Source: JADKAV01 sp963818505 (GTDB lineage: Bacteria; Actinomycetota; Actinomycetes; S36-B12; UBA10799). Taken from it: a stretch of 64,000 nucleotides of DNA. The stretch spans positions 1 through 64,000 of the forward strand of contig CAWFSJ010000001.1 of NCBI GenBank assembly GCA_963818505.1, written 5' to 3'. This document shows, piece after piece, positions 31,485 to 42,100 of this stretch (within the stretch, counting starts at the first letter, position 1; the number at the start of each line of letters is the position of its first letter). Under the pieces are notes generated by a model. The model searched no databases, was not told the DNA's origin, and saw only the letters and a list, made by a program, of their open reading frames with translations. Position numbers and translations under genes: made by a program.

Positions 31485-33206
31485 GTGGGTCACGTTGACG
31501 TCTCCGGTGTGCGCTTCGAGTTGCCCGACGGTCGGGTTCTGCTCGACGACGTCTCCTTCCGCGTGGGCGACGGGCAGAAGGTCGCCCTGGTCGGGGCCAA
31601 CGGGTCGGGGAAGACGACTCTGCTGCGCATCATCATCGGTGACCTGACCGCTCATGGCGGAGCGATCACTCGTTCGGGTGGGCTCGGGGTGATGCGGCAG
31701 TTCGTCGGCCAGGGGGTTGTGGACAACATCGCTGACCCGACCGTGGCCGACCTCCTACTCTCGGTGGCGCCACCGCGGGTGCGCGCTGCTGCAAGCGCCA
31801 TCGAAGGGTGCGAATCGGCTCTCATGGAAACGGACGACAGTGCGACCCAGATGAAGTACGCCGAGGCTCTGGCTGAGTACGCCGACGCAGGTGGTTACGA
31901 CGCGGAAGTGACCTGGGACGTGTGCACAACCTCCGCACTGGGCATGCCATTCGACAAGGTCAAGTACCGATCGTTGCGCACGTTGTCCGGCGGGGAGCAG
32001 AAGCGCCTGGTTCTCGAGTACCTGCTGGCCGGCCCCGACGAGGTGCTGTTGCTCGACGAACCCGACAACTACCTCGACGTCCCTGGCAAGATCTGGCTGG
32101 AGCAGCGGATCAAGGAGTCGGACAAGACCATCCTGTTCATCTCCCACGATCGGGAGCTGCTGGCCAACACAGCCACCCGAGTCGTCACTGTCGAACTCGG
32201 TGCTGCGGGCAACCAGATCTGGACCCATCCCGGCGGCTATGCGTCGTACCACGATGCACGGCGCGACCGGTTCGCGCGGCTCGACGAACTTCGGCGGCGC
32301 TGGGACGAGGAGCACCAGAAGCTCAAGACGTTGGTGAACACCTTGCGCCAGAAGTCGGCCTACAACGACGGAATGGCCAGCCGCTATCAGGCAGCCCAGA
32401 CCCGGCTTCGCAAGTTCGAGGAGGTCGGACCGCCTACCGAGCAGCCGCGCGAGCAGCGGGTGGTAATGCGCCTGACCGGAGGACGTACCGGCAAGCGGGC
32501 ACTGGTCTGCGAGAACCTCGAGCTGCGGCTGCCGGACGCGGAGTTGATGCGTCCCTTCGACCTCGAGGTCTGGTACGGCGAGCGTGTGGCCGTCCTGGGC
32601 TCCAACGGTTCGGGCAAGTCGCACTTCCTTCGACTGCTCGCCGCGGGAGGCTCGGAGCCTGACCTCGGACACTCACCGGTGGGTGAGGCCGACATTGCCC
32701 ATGTCGCGCACACTGGCACCGCCCGTCTGGGCGCACGCGTGCGACCCGGCTGGTTCGTACAGACCCACGAGCACCCCGAACTGGCGGGACGAACGCTGCT
32801 GGACATTCTGCACCGCGGCGACCGCACCGCCGATGGTCGCGGGCGGGCCGGACTGGGCCGTGAGCAGGCCGCGCGCGTCCTCGACCGGTACGAACTGGCC
32901 CATGCCGCCGAGCAGAGCTTCGATGCGCTCTCGGGCGGTCAGCAGGCGCGGTTCCAGATCCTGCTACTGGAGCTGTCGGGGGCCACGATGCTGCTTCTCG
33001 ACGAGCCGACCGACAACCTCGATGTGGAGTCGGCCGAAGCCCTGGAAGCGGGACTGGAGGCCTTCGAAGGCACGGTGCTGGCGGTGACCCACGACCGCTG
33101 GTTCGCCCGTGGTTTCGACCGGTTCCTTGTGTTCGGGGCGGATGCAGTGGTGTACGAGTCCGAAGTGGCGGTGTGGGATGAGGAACGGGTGCAGCGCGCA
33201 CGGTGA
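31485..33206 (+). CDS. ABC-F family ATP-binding protein
   Basis: This is 573 residues with two ABC domains in one chain and no membrane segments. First Walker A VGANGSGKTTL (~38-48) and signature LSGGEQKR with DEPDNYLDV; second Walker A LGSNGSGKSHF and LSGGQQARFQ with DEPTDNLDV. Between them is the linker with basic helices (DELRRRWDEEHQKLKTLV, typical of ABC-F interdomain linker). Such proteins act on ribosomes (translation factors or antibiotic resistance by target protection). The GTG start at 31485 has no clear Shine-Dalgarno. Which subfamily cannot be told without a search. Confidence 0.9.
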   Translation: MGHVDVSGVRFELPDGRVLLDDVSFRVGDGQKVALVGANGSGKTTLLRIIIGDLTAHGGAITRSGGLGVMRQFVGQGVVDNIADPTVADLLLSVAPPRVRAAASAIEGCESALMETDDSATQMKYAEALAEYADAGGYDAEVTWDVCTTSALGMPFDKVKYRSLRTLSGGEQKRLVLEYLLAGPDEVLLLDEPDNYLDVPGKIWLEQRIKESDKTILFISHDRELLANTATRVVTVELGAAGNQIWTHPGGYASYHDARRDRFARLDELRRRWDEEHQKLKTLVNTLRQKSAYNDGMASRYQAAQTRLRKFEEVGPPTEQPREQRVVMRLTGGRTGKRALVCENLELRLPDAELMRPFDLEVWYGERVAVLGSNGSGKSHFLRLLAAGGSEPDLGHSPVGEADIAHVAHTGTARLGARVRPGWFVQTHEHPELAGRTLLDILHRGDRTADGRGRAGLGREQAARVLDRYELAHAAEQSFDALSGGQQARFQILLLELSGATMLLLDEPTDNLDVESAEALEAGLEAFEGTVLAVTHDRWFARGFDRFLVFGADAVVYESEVAVWDEERVQRAR

Positions 33207-33267
33207 GGCAGCATTCGGCGGATGCGACCGGTGCGGCTGAATCGCGGTCGTCGGCTACCCTGACCAG

Positions 33268-34029
33268 ATGCAGTGGCTGGCTCGCGGCGAGTCGCAGGTG
33301 CCCCAGGGTCAGCAGTGGTTGACCGGGACCGAGGCGGCCCGGGCTTCCACGATGCGATTCACCAAGCGCCGCACCGAATACCTGCTGCGCCGCTACGCCG
33401 GGAAGTGCGCGGTGGCCGCCGCGGTGGGCCTGCCCCATGACCCGGGGAGTCTCGGCCGCATCGGAGTCCTCAACCGCATGACCGGTGCCCCCTACGTGGA
33501 GGTCGACGGCCGGACCCTGGGCCTGGACGTCTCCCTGACCGACCGGGCCGGCTGGGCGGTGTGCCTGGTCGGGCCGGACCTGGGTGCCGTCGGGGTCGAC
33601 CTCGAGATCGTCGAACCTCGCAGCGACGGGTTCGTCCGCGACTTCTTGACGGCCGCTGAGCGTGACGTGGTCGCGGACGCCCCAGGCCCCGATGCCCACG
33701 ATGCTGTAGCGAACCTGATCTGGTCGGCCAAGGAGAGCGCCCTCAAGGTTCTGCGCACCGGCTTGCGTGCCGACACCCGCACGGTCGAGGTCGTCCTGGA
33801 CGACCCATCGGGGATCAGTACCGGGGTCGGCCAGTGGCAGCACCTGAGCGTGGCATCGGGAGCCGACCGGTTCCCCGGATGGTGGCTGCGGGACGGCGTC
33901 TTCCTGCTCACGGTCGTCGCGGCCAACGGCCTGGCCGAGCCCCCGAGGGTGCTGTCTGGCTCAGCGGACCTCTCGCAGGCCGAACCCATCCACTCGTGGG
34001 TGGATCAGCCCTTGGTGGACCCGGCCTAG
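33268..34029 (+). CDS. 4'-phosphopantetheinyl transferase (Sfp/AcpT type)
   Basis: This 253-residue enzyme would transfer phosphopantetheine from CoA to carrier proteins. Signatures: VSLTDRAGWAVCLVGPDLGAVGVDLEIVEPRS (split GVDLE Mg site; G-V-D) and WSAKESALKVL (W-x-x-K-E). The C-terminal part of the fold follows. It points toward the large synthase locus, converging with it, and is the obvious candidate to activate its five carrier domains, though an AcpS elsewhere cannot be excluded. ATG at 33268. After its stop, 34030-34300 holds no recognisable feature. Confidence 0.88.
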   Translation: MQWLARGESQVPQGQQWLTGTEAARASTMRFTKRRTEYLLRRYAGKCAVAAAVGLPHDPGSLGRIGVLNRMTGAPYVEVDGRTLGLDVSLTDRAGWAVCLVGPDLGAVGVDLEIVEPRSDGFVRDFLTAAERDVVADAPGPDAHDAVANLIWSAKESALKVLRTGLRADTRTVEVVLDDPSGISTGVGQWQHLSVASGADRFPGWWLRDGVFLLTVVAANGLAEPPRVLSGSADLSQAEPIHSWVDQPLVDPA

Positions 34030-34300
34030 TTGGATCGCGGGGGCCTTCAGCGATATGGGAGGTCGTGCCGGCGTCAACTCGGCGCCCAGCGTGGGCTTTG
34101 AGAACGAGTTTCCCCGACTCGCCGGGAACCTGGCGAACTTCTTCACAGAACGGCGATTCGGATTCGCGGGGCACTCGGGTGGTCCGGAAGGTGCCGCCCG
34201 CCATCGCCGCACTGTGGCTCTCGACCAGAAGTTACGCGGACGCCCCGGGCGACAGGGGATCTTCGTCTCAAGGCCGTCCCGGTTCGAGGCACCGTTCGCG

Positions 34301-37300
34301 TCAATCCCGCGCCTGTTCCGTGGCCATTCCGCGCTCGAGGGCGTCGATGACGTAGGGGCGCAACACCGCCGCCGAGATTATCCGGTCCACCGATCCCATG
34401 GCCAAGGCCCGGTCGATCGTGTGCACGGCGTCGAACTCGCCTGCCGCCTCGCCGAGTTTCTCCGAGCGCACGTGCTCGGTGATCTCGGCCAACTGAACTC
34501 GCCGCTCGGTCGCCTCGGCGCCGGCGGACTCGGCAAGTTGTTTCCTGGCCGCAACCACGCGGGGATCGGCGTTCACCCGTCCGCGAACCTCGCGGGCGAA
34601 CACTGTCGCGGCAGCCGGGGCGCCCCCGATAACCGATGCGTACGAGCCCTCGACCGCCACGACTTCCATCTGGGGGTTCAGGGCCTTGGAGAACACGACG
34701 AACGCACCACCGTGGTACCGGGATATCACGACGAACACGATCGGGCCCTTGAAGTTGGTCACCGCCCGGCCGATCTCCGCGCCGTACTCCAACTGCCAAT
34801 GCCGCATCGACTCAGGCGACCCGTCGAAGCCCGACAGGTTGGCCAGGACGACCAGCGGACGGTTGCCGCTCGCGGCGGTCACCGCTCGGGCGGTCTTCCG
34901 CGACGCCTGGGGGAACAGAGTGCCCGACGTCCATGACGGTGGGCCGTCGGCCGGGACGAACCCGCGTCGTGGGATCGGCCGGGACTCGAGGCCGAGCATG
35001 CAGACGCTGATCCCGCCGACGCGTGCATCCCAGACCACGCAGTTCTCACCCCCGCGCCAGCGCTCCCAGCGCTCCAGCGGCTCACTGTCCTGATCGGTCA
35101 CCGACCGCATCACCGAGCGCACGTCGAAAGGCTTCTTTCGTTCCGGATTGCGCTCGGCGGAGAAGACGTCTCCCACGACAGTGAAGTCGCAGTCGGGCAC
35201 CTCAGCATGCGGGAATGAGCGGACGTCGCGGTTGGGCGGGTCGCTCGTATGAATCCGGCGCGGGAACCGCTCGCCGGGCTGGACATACGTGTGCTCGTAG
35301 TGGTGAAGAAGCAACTCGCAGGCGTCGGCCAGCGATGGCGCCCAGTACTGCGCCTGACCGTTCGGGCCCATCACCCGCTCGAAGCCGCCGATGCCGAGGT
35401 TGTCGTCGGCGGACACGCCACCGGAGAAGTCCAGCGCCTGCTTGCCGGTGAGCACCATCGAACTGCCCGGAATCATGATGAGGATGCCGCGGGTGTGCAT
35501 GAGCATCGTGGCCTCAGCGTTCCAATAGGGCTGGCCGCCGACATTGATGCCTGTGACGACGATGTTGATCTCGCCGCCCCCTTGGGTGAACTCGATGATC
35601 CGGCGCAGGGTCAGTGCGATCCAGTCCATGTTCTCCGTGCCGGACTCCATCGAGATCAGGGCGCCAGAGGAGACCGCGAACCACTCGACGGGCACGCCCA
35701 TCTCCGCGGCCAGGGCCAGCGCCGCGTTGACGATCCGGCACTCCGGCTCGGCAAGATTGCCCAGCCCGCGGGTCGGATCGGACAGCATGATCACCCGGGT
35801 CATTCCCTCGGGATAGGCCACGGTGTAGGTGGTGAGCAGCCCGACTACCAGATTGGAGGTGTTAAGGCCGGGCTCCCGCGCCACCGGGACCAGGGCCTCG
35901 CCCGTCTCGTCGAGGTCGTGCTCCACGAAGTGTCCGGGGAGGAACTTGCCGACGATGCCCGGCTGGGGGGCGAACATCCGCAAGATCTCGAACGGGTAGG
36001 GCACCCCGAACCTCTGCGCGGTGAGCACCTTCTGCCGGTAACGGGTCAGTGGGCGCACGATGTCGTCACGGACGGGTTCCTCGGAGATCGTGATGTCCCG
36101 GGTGATGATGCCGTCGACATTGAGCACCGTGGGTTTCAGCGTCCCGTCGGGTTGGGGGATCAACGTGCGCAGGACCACCAACTCCAAGCCGGCGCCGCTG
36201 GCCAGTGGGATCATCATCTCCGCGAGGTCTGACCAATGCTCCCGGGGCACAGTCCAGGGCGGCCGCACGAACAGAGTGATCCGGTTGGCCAGAGGGCGGC
36301 CGCGCTCCGGGAACGTAGTCCGGGCCCGCCGCATCGCGATGATCGCCTGCAGGCCCATCCGCCACAGGTTCGGGTAGCTTGGGGCGCCGCCGCGCGGATC
36401 GGGAACGATCGTCATGTCGCGGACTTCTGCTAGCGCGAACAGGCGATGGTCCTTGGGGTTGTCGCGAGCCACGCCGTGGAACAGGTACACGTCCTCCAGC
36501 GAGGGTAGGCGGGTCAGTTCGAAGTTTCCCAGGCGCCATAGCTCGAGGCGCTTGGCGAGCATCGGGTGGAGGTTGCGGTAGAAGCGGTCCTCGGTCAGAG
36601 CGTCGTCCTCGCCCGCGCGGAACGTGAAGTATTGGGTCTGGATTTCGGGGTCGGCGTCGGCTGCCGTACTGGTCACGGTCACGTCTAGGCGCCAGATCGG
36701 TCGACCCAGATCCCAGTCGCCGACCAGATCGGAAACGACCGCCGAGAGGTCGTCGCCGTTCGGCTGGCTCTGCGCCCGCCACGTCATGAGGTCGACTATC
36801 GGGTGGCGTTTCGGATCAACGTCGACCAGGTAGCGAGCGATAGCTGCGCCGACTTTCCGCACGTCCTCCAATGGCGTGGACGCCAGAACCAGATGGATCG
36901 ATCGCCCCTCGAAGTTGTAGTCGGCGTGGCAGAGCATGATCCCGTCGACTTCCACGACCTGCAGGTCGCTGGATCGGGCGAATCCTGTACCACCGCCGCG
37001 CCCGGATCTCCAGCAGTGCGGCCTGCAGGTCCTCGTCGGCGCCCGCCATGCGCCGGCGCAGGATCAGCTGGCGCATCGGTTGGGGGGCTTCGACCAGGGC
37101 CGCGATGCGCTCGGCGCGCTCGGGGCGGTTTGGGTCCTCCGCGAGGGCGTCCAGATGGGCCTCCATACGGGCCTGGGTCTGCGCCCGGCCGGCCTCAACA
37201 ACCGGCTCGTCGATGAACCGGAACCGGGCGTCTCGCGCGAGGTCGGCCACATGGTCGATTTGCTCACGGGTGGATGCGATCAGGCGGTCGTAGCGGGTCT

Positions 37301-39173
37301 GTGCCGAGTCGTCGACGAACGGCAGGATTAGGTCTCGGTAACGCAGTCGTCGCTCGAGGATGCCCGTGACGACTTGGGCCAGTTGCGGGCGCCTCGCTTG
37401 GGCCCCGAACAGCAGGACGACTGCCTGCTCCAGGTCCGGGCTTCGATGCAGGTCGGATACGCCGTAGTGGCCCAGGACCTTGGACAGTCGGCGACGCATC
37501 TGGGCGGGCAGGCCCGCCCGGTCTGGGTCCAGCCACTGAACGTAGCCGAGCAGGTGCTCGCGTGCGGTGATCACCCGCAGGTCGGACTGTGCGCCACCCT
37601 CACGCTCAGACTGCCAGAGCAGGCCGAAGTCGGTGAACAGGTCCAGGAAGCCGTCCTCGGCCGCCAGCAGTTTGGTGTCGCCGGCGCTGGCGCGGTTGGC
37701 GAAGGTGTTCTGCTCGGCCAGCAGCGCCGTAAGTGCTACGGGGTCGAGTTCGTATCCCAGCAAGTAATCGCGCAGGGCGGCGTAAACCCGCTCGTACTGC
37801 GAGCGGCCGGAAGTGTCGGACAGTGCCATGCCGGCGAAGCTGACTCGCGAGCCGTTGCTTGGCTGTACGTGGCTCGCCGCGTCCCCGGGGGATGCCGGGC
37901 GGATCAGGACCAGTGGGACGCCGGAATGTACCTGCTCATTGGGCAGCACGGCCACGGACGTGATCGTTCCGGCGAAGGGCGCCCGCAGCGTGGACTCCAT
38001 CTTCATCGCCTCGACGACGACGAGGGGATCACCCTCGGCCACCTGCTGCCCCGGGGAGACGAGGACCGCGACGACGAGGGCCGGCCACTGTGCGCGCACG
38101 GTGATGCCCTCGTAGCGGTCGACGAGGTGGGCGATCCCGTCGAGTTCGAGCAGGCAGCCGGTTCCATGTGAGGCGACCACGACATGGCGATCGCGACCGG
38201 CGGCCGTGACCGTCCATTCGAAATCGTTCGCTCTGTCGATCGCCACCTCGGCCACATCGTCGCCCGTGTCGACGCGGTACGTGCGCGGACCAGTCTGGAA
38301 CACCCGCAGGGAGTAGTGCTGGCCGTTGTAGTTCAGGCTCGTGGACACGCCGGTCGCGTCAACTGGTTCCGGACGGCCCCGAGCGGCACGAGCGTGGAAG
38401 GTGGCCCGTTGGGTGTCGCGCTGGGAGTCGCTTGCCCGCACTGCGGCGGCAAGGACGACCACAGGGTCAGACACCGGGCGCGCTGGCCCTGAAACGTCGG
38501 CCATCGCGGAGGCAACAGCAGCGAGCAGCGCCGGGCGGTTGGTGGCGCAGTTCGCGACCACCACTGCACAGTCGGACAGTGCGTGGTGAAGTCGGGCCAG
38601 CGCGGTGGCCCGGTCATGGCCGTGAGCGACGATGCGCAGGACGATGCCCGAACCGACCGCGGCACCCACCTCCTTGCGCTCGACGACTTGTACCCCCGGA
38701 CCCTGCGGTGCTCGCAGGTACAGCAACTGTGCGCCATCGGGCGCATCGGTCGCGGACACCCGCGCCTCGATGGCGTGACCCGAGGCGGTCGGGGGCTGCG
38801 CGTCCCCAAGTTCCGTCAGGTCGACGGCCAGCAGTTCCTCGGCCAACGCCCATCCGCCCAGGTGCGTGCCCGAGGATGCGTCGTAGGTCGCGGCCGCGGG
38901 GGCCGGATCCACCGTCACCGCCAGGCTGATGTCGTGGCGGCCCGGACCGAGTGTCAGCGCAGTCTCGCGGGCCAACCGGGAGGCCACATCAGCCGGACCG
39001 GCGTCGAGTGCTGGACTCTCCACGAGGGATCCGGGCGTCAGGCCGGCCCCGGCGAGTGTGCGGCAGACGGGCAGGGCCCACGCATTCCCGGACCCGTCGA
39101 CGAGTACGGGTACTTCAACCCTGACAGCCTGTTCCGACTGCGGCACCCGCTTGCCCTTACGTGCTGCGCCCAT
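34301..39173 (-). CDS. Multidomain biotin-dependent carboxylase with remnant biotin carboxylase and a frame break
   Basis: Read from ATG 39173, seven bases after the synthase stop. Residues 1-220 align with the last part of a biotin carboxylase (VLVDGSGNAWALPVCRTL...SGHAIEARVSATDAPDG) but lack the ATP-grasp first half and the EVNTRLQVEHP catalytic motif. A biotinyl domain follows with VVVEAMKMES (Lys391). Then a helical central region as in eukaryote-type ACC, and a carboxyltransferase domain pair (INIVVTGINVGGQPYWNAEAT; LVVLANLSGFDGSPESM; YHGGAFVVFSKALNPQM). The frame breaks near 36968: removing one C turns RWYRIRPIQRPAGRGSRR into RWYRIRPIQDLQVVEVDG, which joins the downstream frame exactly. 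Repaired length is about 1620 residues. Probably carboxylates acyl-CoA (possibly malonyl-CoA supply), with biotin carboxylation in trans. Confidence 0.8.
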
Positions 39174-39180
39174 GGTGCCG

Positions 39181-42100
39181 TCAGTCCGCCATCACCGCAC
39201 GCAGGGGTGCCCGCACATCGTCGGGCAGAGGCTGGGGGAACTCAATAGTGCGGTAACCCTCCACTTGGACCAAGACCGAGCCCGAGGCATCGACGACGAT
39301 GCAGTCGAACCCCGCGGGACCCTGCTCTGCGGTGACAGTCAGGGGGCCCTCGGCGGCCTCACCCGCCGCAGGCAGTACGACTGCGCGGGTGACGTGCGTG
39401 GGTAGAGCCATGCGCCCGTCGCGCCCAGCCTCCCAGAGCCCGGCGGCCTGGAAGCACAACTCGATCAGGCGCGGGGCAGCCTGCAACGGCTGGTCGCCCG
39501 GGGCATGGTTGGCCGGCAGGTCGGAGGCGAACTGCGCCGCCGATCGGTCCCCGTCGCGCCAGCCTGCGTCGACCACCTGGTAGGCGGGGCCGTGGAAGTA
39601 CATCGCGTAGACGTCATCAGCGGTCACCTCGGCGCCCTCACGCGCAGGTGGGTCCGCGTGCTGCGCCGCCGGCTGCGATCGGGTGAGCCGGACCCGGCCG
39701 GTGAAGTGCGTCGTCCGGGTCGGGGCGTCCGATCCCGGTAACTGGCGTTCGGCCTCGACCCGGCACTCGGCCAGCAGGTCCTCGCCGTCGGGGTGGACCA
39801 GCGCGCTGATCGTCAGCGTGCGCGGCTCATCGCGGTAGAACTTCAGCGGTGCTAGGAAGTCAGCGTCCTCGACCGCAGCCAGGGCCCAGTCCGGCGCCAG
39901 CAGGCGCGCGGTTTCCACCATGCCCTCGATGCCCATGACAGCGGGCAGCAGGGCGGTTACTCGGTCACCACGGTGGTCGTTGAGGAACGGCTGCTCCTTC
40001 GGGTCCAGCGTTGTGCCGACGACCAGCCCATCGTTCACACTGGCCCGAAGCACCTCACCGACCATCGGGCCGGCTTGGGCGCAGGCATCCACGAACGCCT
40101 CGGGGTCGACGCCGGGTGCCGCGTCGAGCTCCTCGGCCATCTGGCCCAGCCTGCCGGCGACGACGACCTCGCCGCTCCCCGAGCCGCTGGTGAGTTCCCG
40201 GCGTATCCACGCGATCCCAGCCTCGGGCGGCAGCATTTGAACGCCCAGAGCTTCCATGATCTTGGGGATCGAGCCGCGCATGGCCATGCCGATGCCTGCC
40301 CATGCAGTCCAGTCCAGTGCGATGGCCCGGGTCTGTGGGCGGGTGCGCCGCATGCCGCTGGCGATGCTGCACAGCAGATTGTTGGCCGCCGCGTAGTCGG
40401 TCTGGCCGGGGTTGCCGAACCTGCCGGCCACCGAGCTGAACGCGACAGTGGCGCCGATCGGCATGTCGCCGGCAGCCTTCATGAGGTTGAACCAGCCGTC
40501 GGCCTTCACACCGAAGACCAGTTCGAACTCCGCGCGATCCTTCTTGGCCAGGCCCTTGCTGATCTCCAGGCCCGCCGCGTGCAGGAGCACGTCGATCCGG
40601 CCGTGGGCCTCGCGGATCTGATCTATGACTGCGGCCACGGCCTCGCCGTCGCGCAGATCGACGCAGTGGTAGTGCGCTGTGCCACCGGCGTTGGTGACCG
40701 CATCGATGGCGGACAGCGCCGAAGCCAGACGCTCGAACTTGGCCAATTCCCTTTCGATCAGCACCGGGGTCGGCTTCTGGCCGCGGGCGGTGATCTGCTC
40801 GGCGATGGTGCCCTTGAGTGAGTTCGGGTCGGCGAGGTAGCGCTGCAGGTCAGCGTCCGCGGGGTCTGGCGCAGGTGCAAGGTCAAGCAGATGGAACGTG
40901 CCGCCGGAGTGCGTCGCAAGGTCCGCGGTGATTGCCGAGACGATGCTGCCCGCTGCGCCGGTGATGACGAACACGGAGTCGCTGCCCAGATCCATCGCGC
41001 CGGGCTCCGGGGAGTCGACTGGTGGGAATGCGACCTCGGCAAGGCCGACGCCCCAGCGCTGGTCGTCGACGCGCCCGATTTCGACGCAGCCGGGGTCGGC
41101 CAGCGTCTCGTCGACCAACGTGTCGGCCAGCGCGGCGGTCTTACGGCTGGCGGGGAAGTCCACCGCCTTGACCAGGACGTCGGGGCGCTCTCGCTTGTAC
41201 GACTTCGCGAAGCCGACCACAGCACCTCCGAGTGGCGAGGTCGCCCCGGCTGCGTCGTGACCATGGAACCCACCGAGGCGGGAGCCGGTGACGAGGAAAG
41301 GCTCGGCGTCGATGACCTGGTGGAAGAGCGCATGCAGTGCAACCACACGACGGCGTAGGGCTTCGTGCCAGCCGTTGAGATCGAGTTCGTCCAGCGGGCC
41401 CTCGTCGTCCAGCGATGGCAGCCAGTAGACACCCGTGAGCGGCTCCTCGGTGCTCCACTGAGCAACCTGGTTCAGCAGGTCGTCGGTGGCTGTCGCGGCC
41501 TCGATCGCCAAGACCTCGGCGCCACGCTTGGCCAGTTTCTTGACCAGAGCCGTGCCCACGCCGCCCTCGTCCAGCACGACGAGGATGCGTGAACCGGCGC
41601 TGAGTTCTACACCGGTCGGGACGCATGCGTCCAGGGACGGGCGCAAAGCTGGCAAAGGGATCCGCCGCGGGAGCGAGTCGACGGCGGCGAAGTCGCCCAC
41701 GAACTTCGGTGTGGTGGGTGTTGCCGTTACCGGTTGCTCGGCGGGTGTCGCCACGGCTGGCGCGGCGGTCGGGGCTGGGGTGCCGGTTTTGTCGCGGACC
41801 CAGCCGATGACGTGGGTGAGGGTGGGGAAGTCGCGCAGGGCGAGGTTGTCGTCGCGTTCGACGCCGAAGCGTTCGCGCACGGCGGCGAAGACTTCGGCTT
41901 GTTTGACGGTGTCCACGCCGAGGTCGGCTTCGAGGTCGAGGTCGAGGTCCAGCAGGTCGGCGGGGTAGCCGGTCATCTCCGAGACGATGCCCACGACGGC
42001 CGCGGTGATCTCGTCGCCGGCGGGGGCCGGGGTCGCCACGGCAGGCGCAGCAGACGCGGCGGTCGGGGCTGGGGTGCCGGTTTTGTCGCGGACCCAGCCG

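Noticed and set aside
34055..34936. Plus-strand frame opposite the carboxylase end
   Set aside because: Antisense of clear carboxyltransferase sequence, with no site and no domain.
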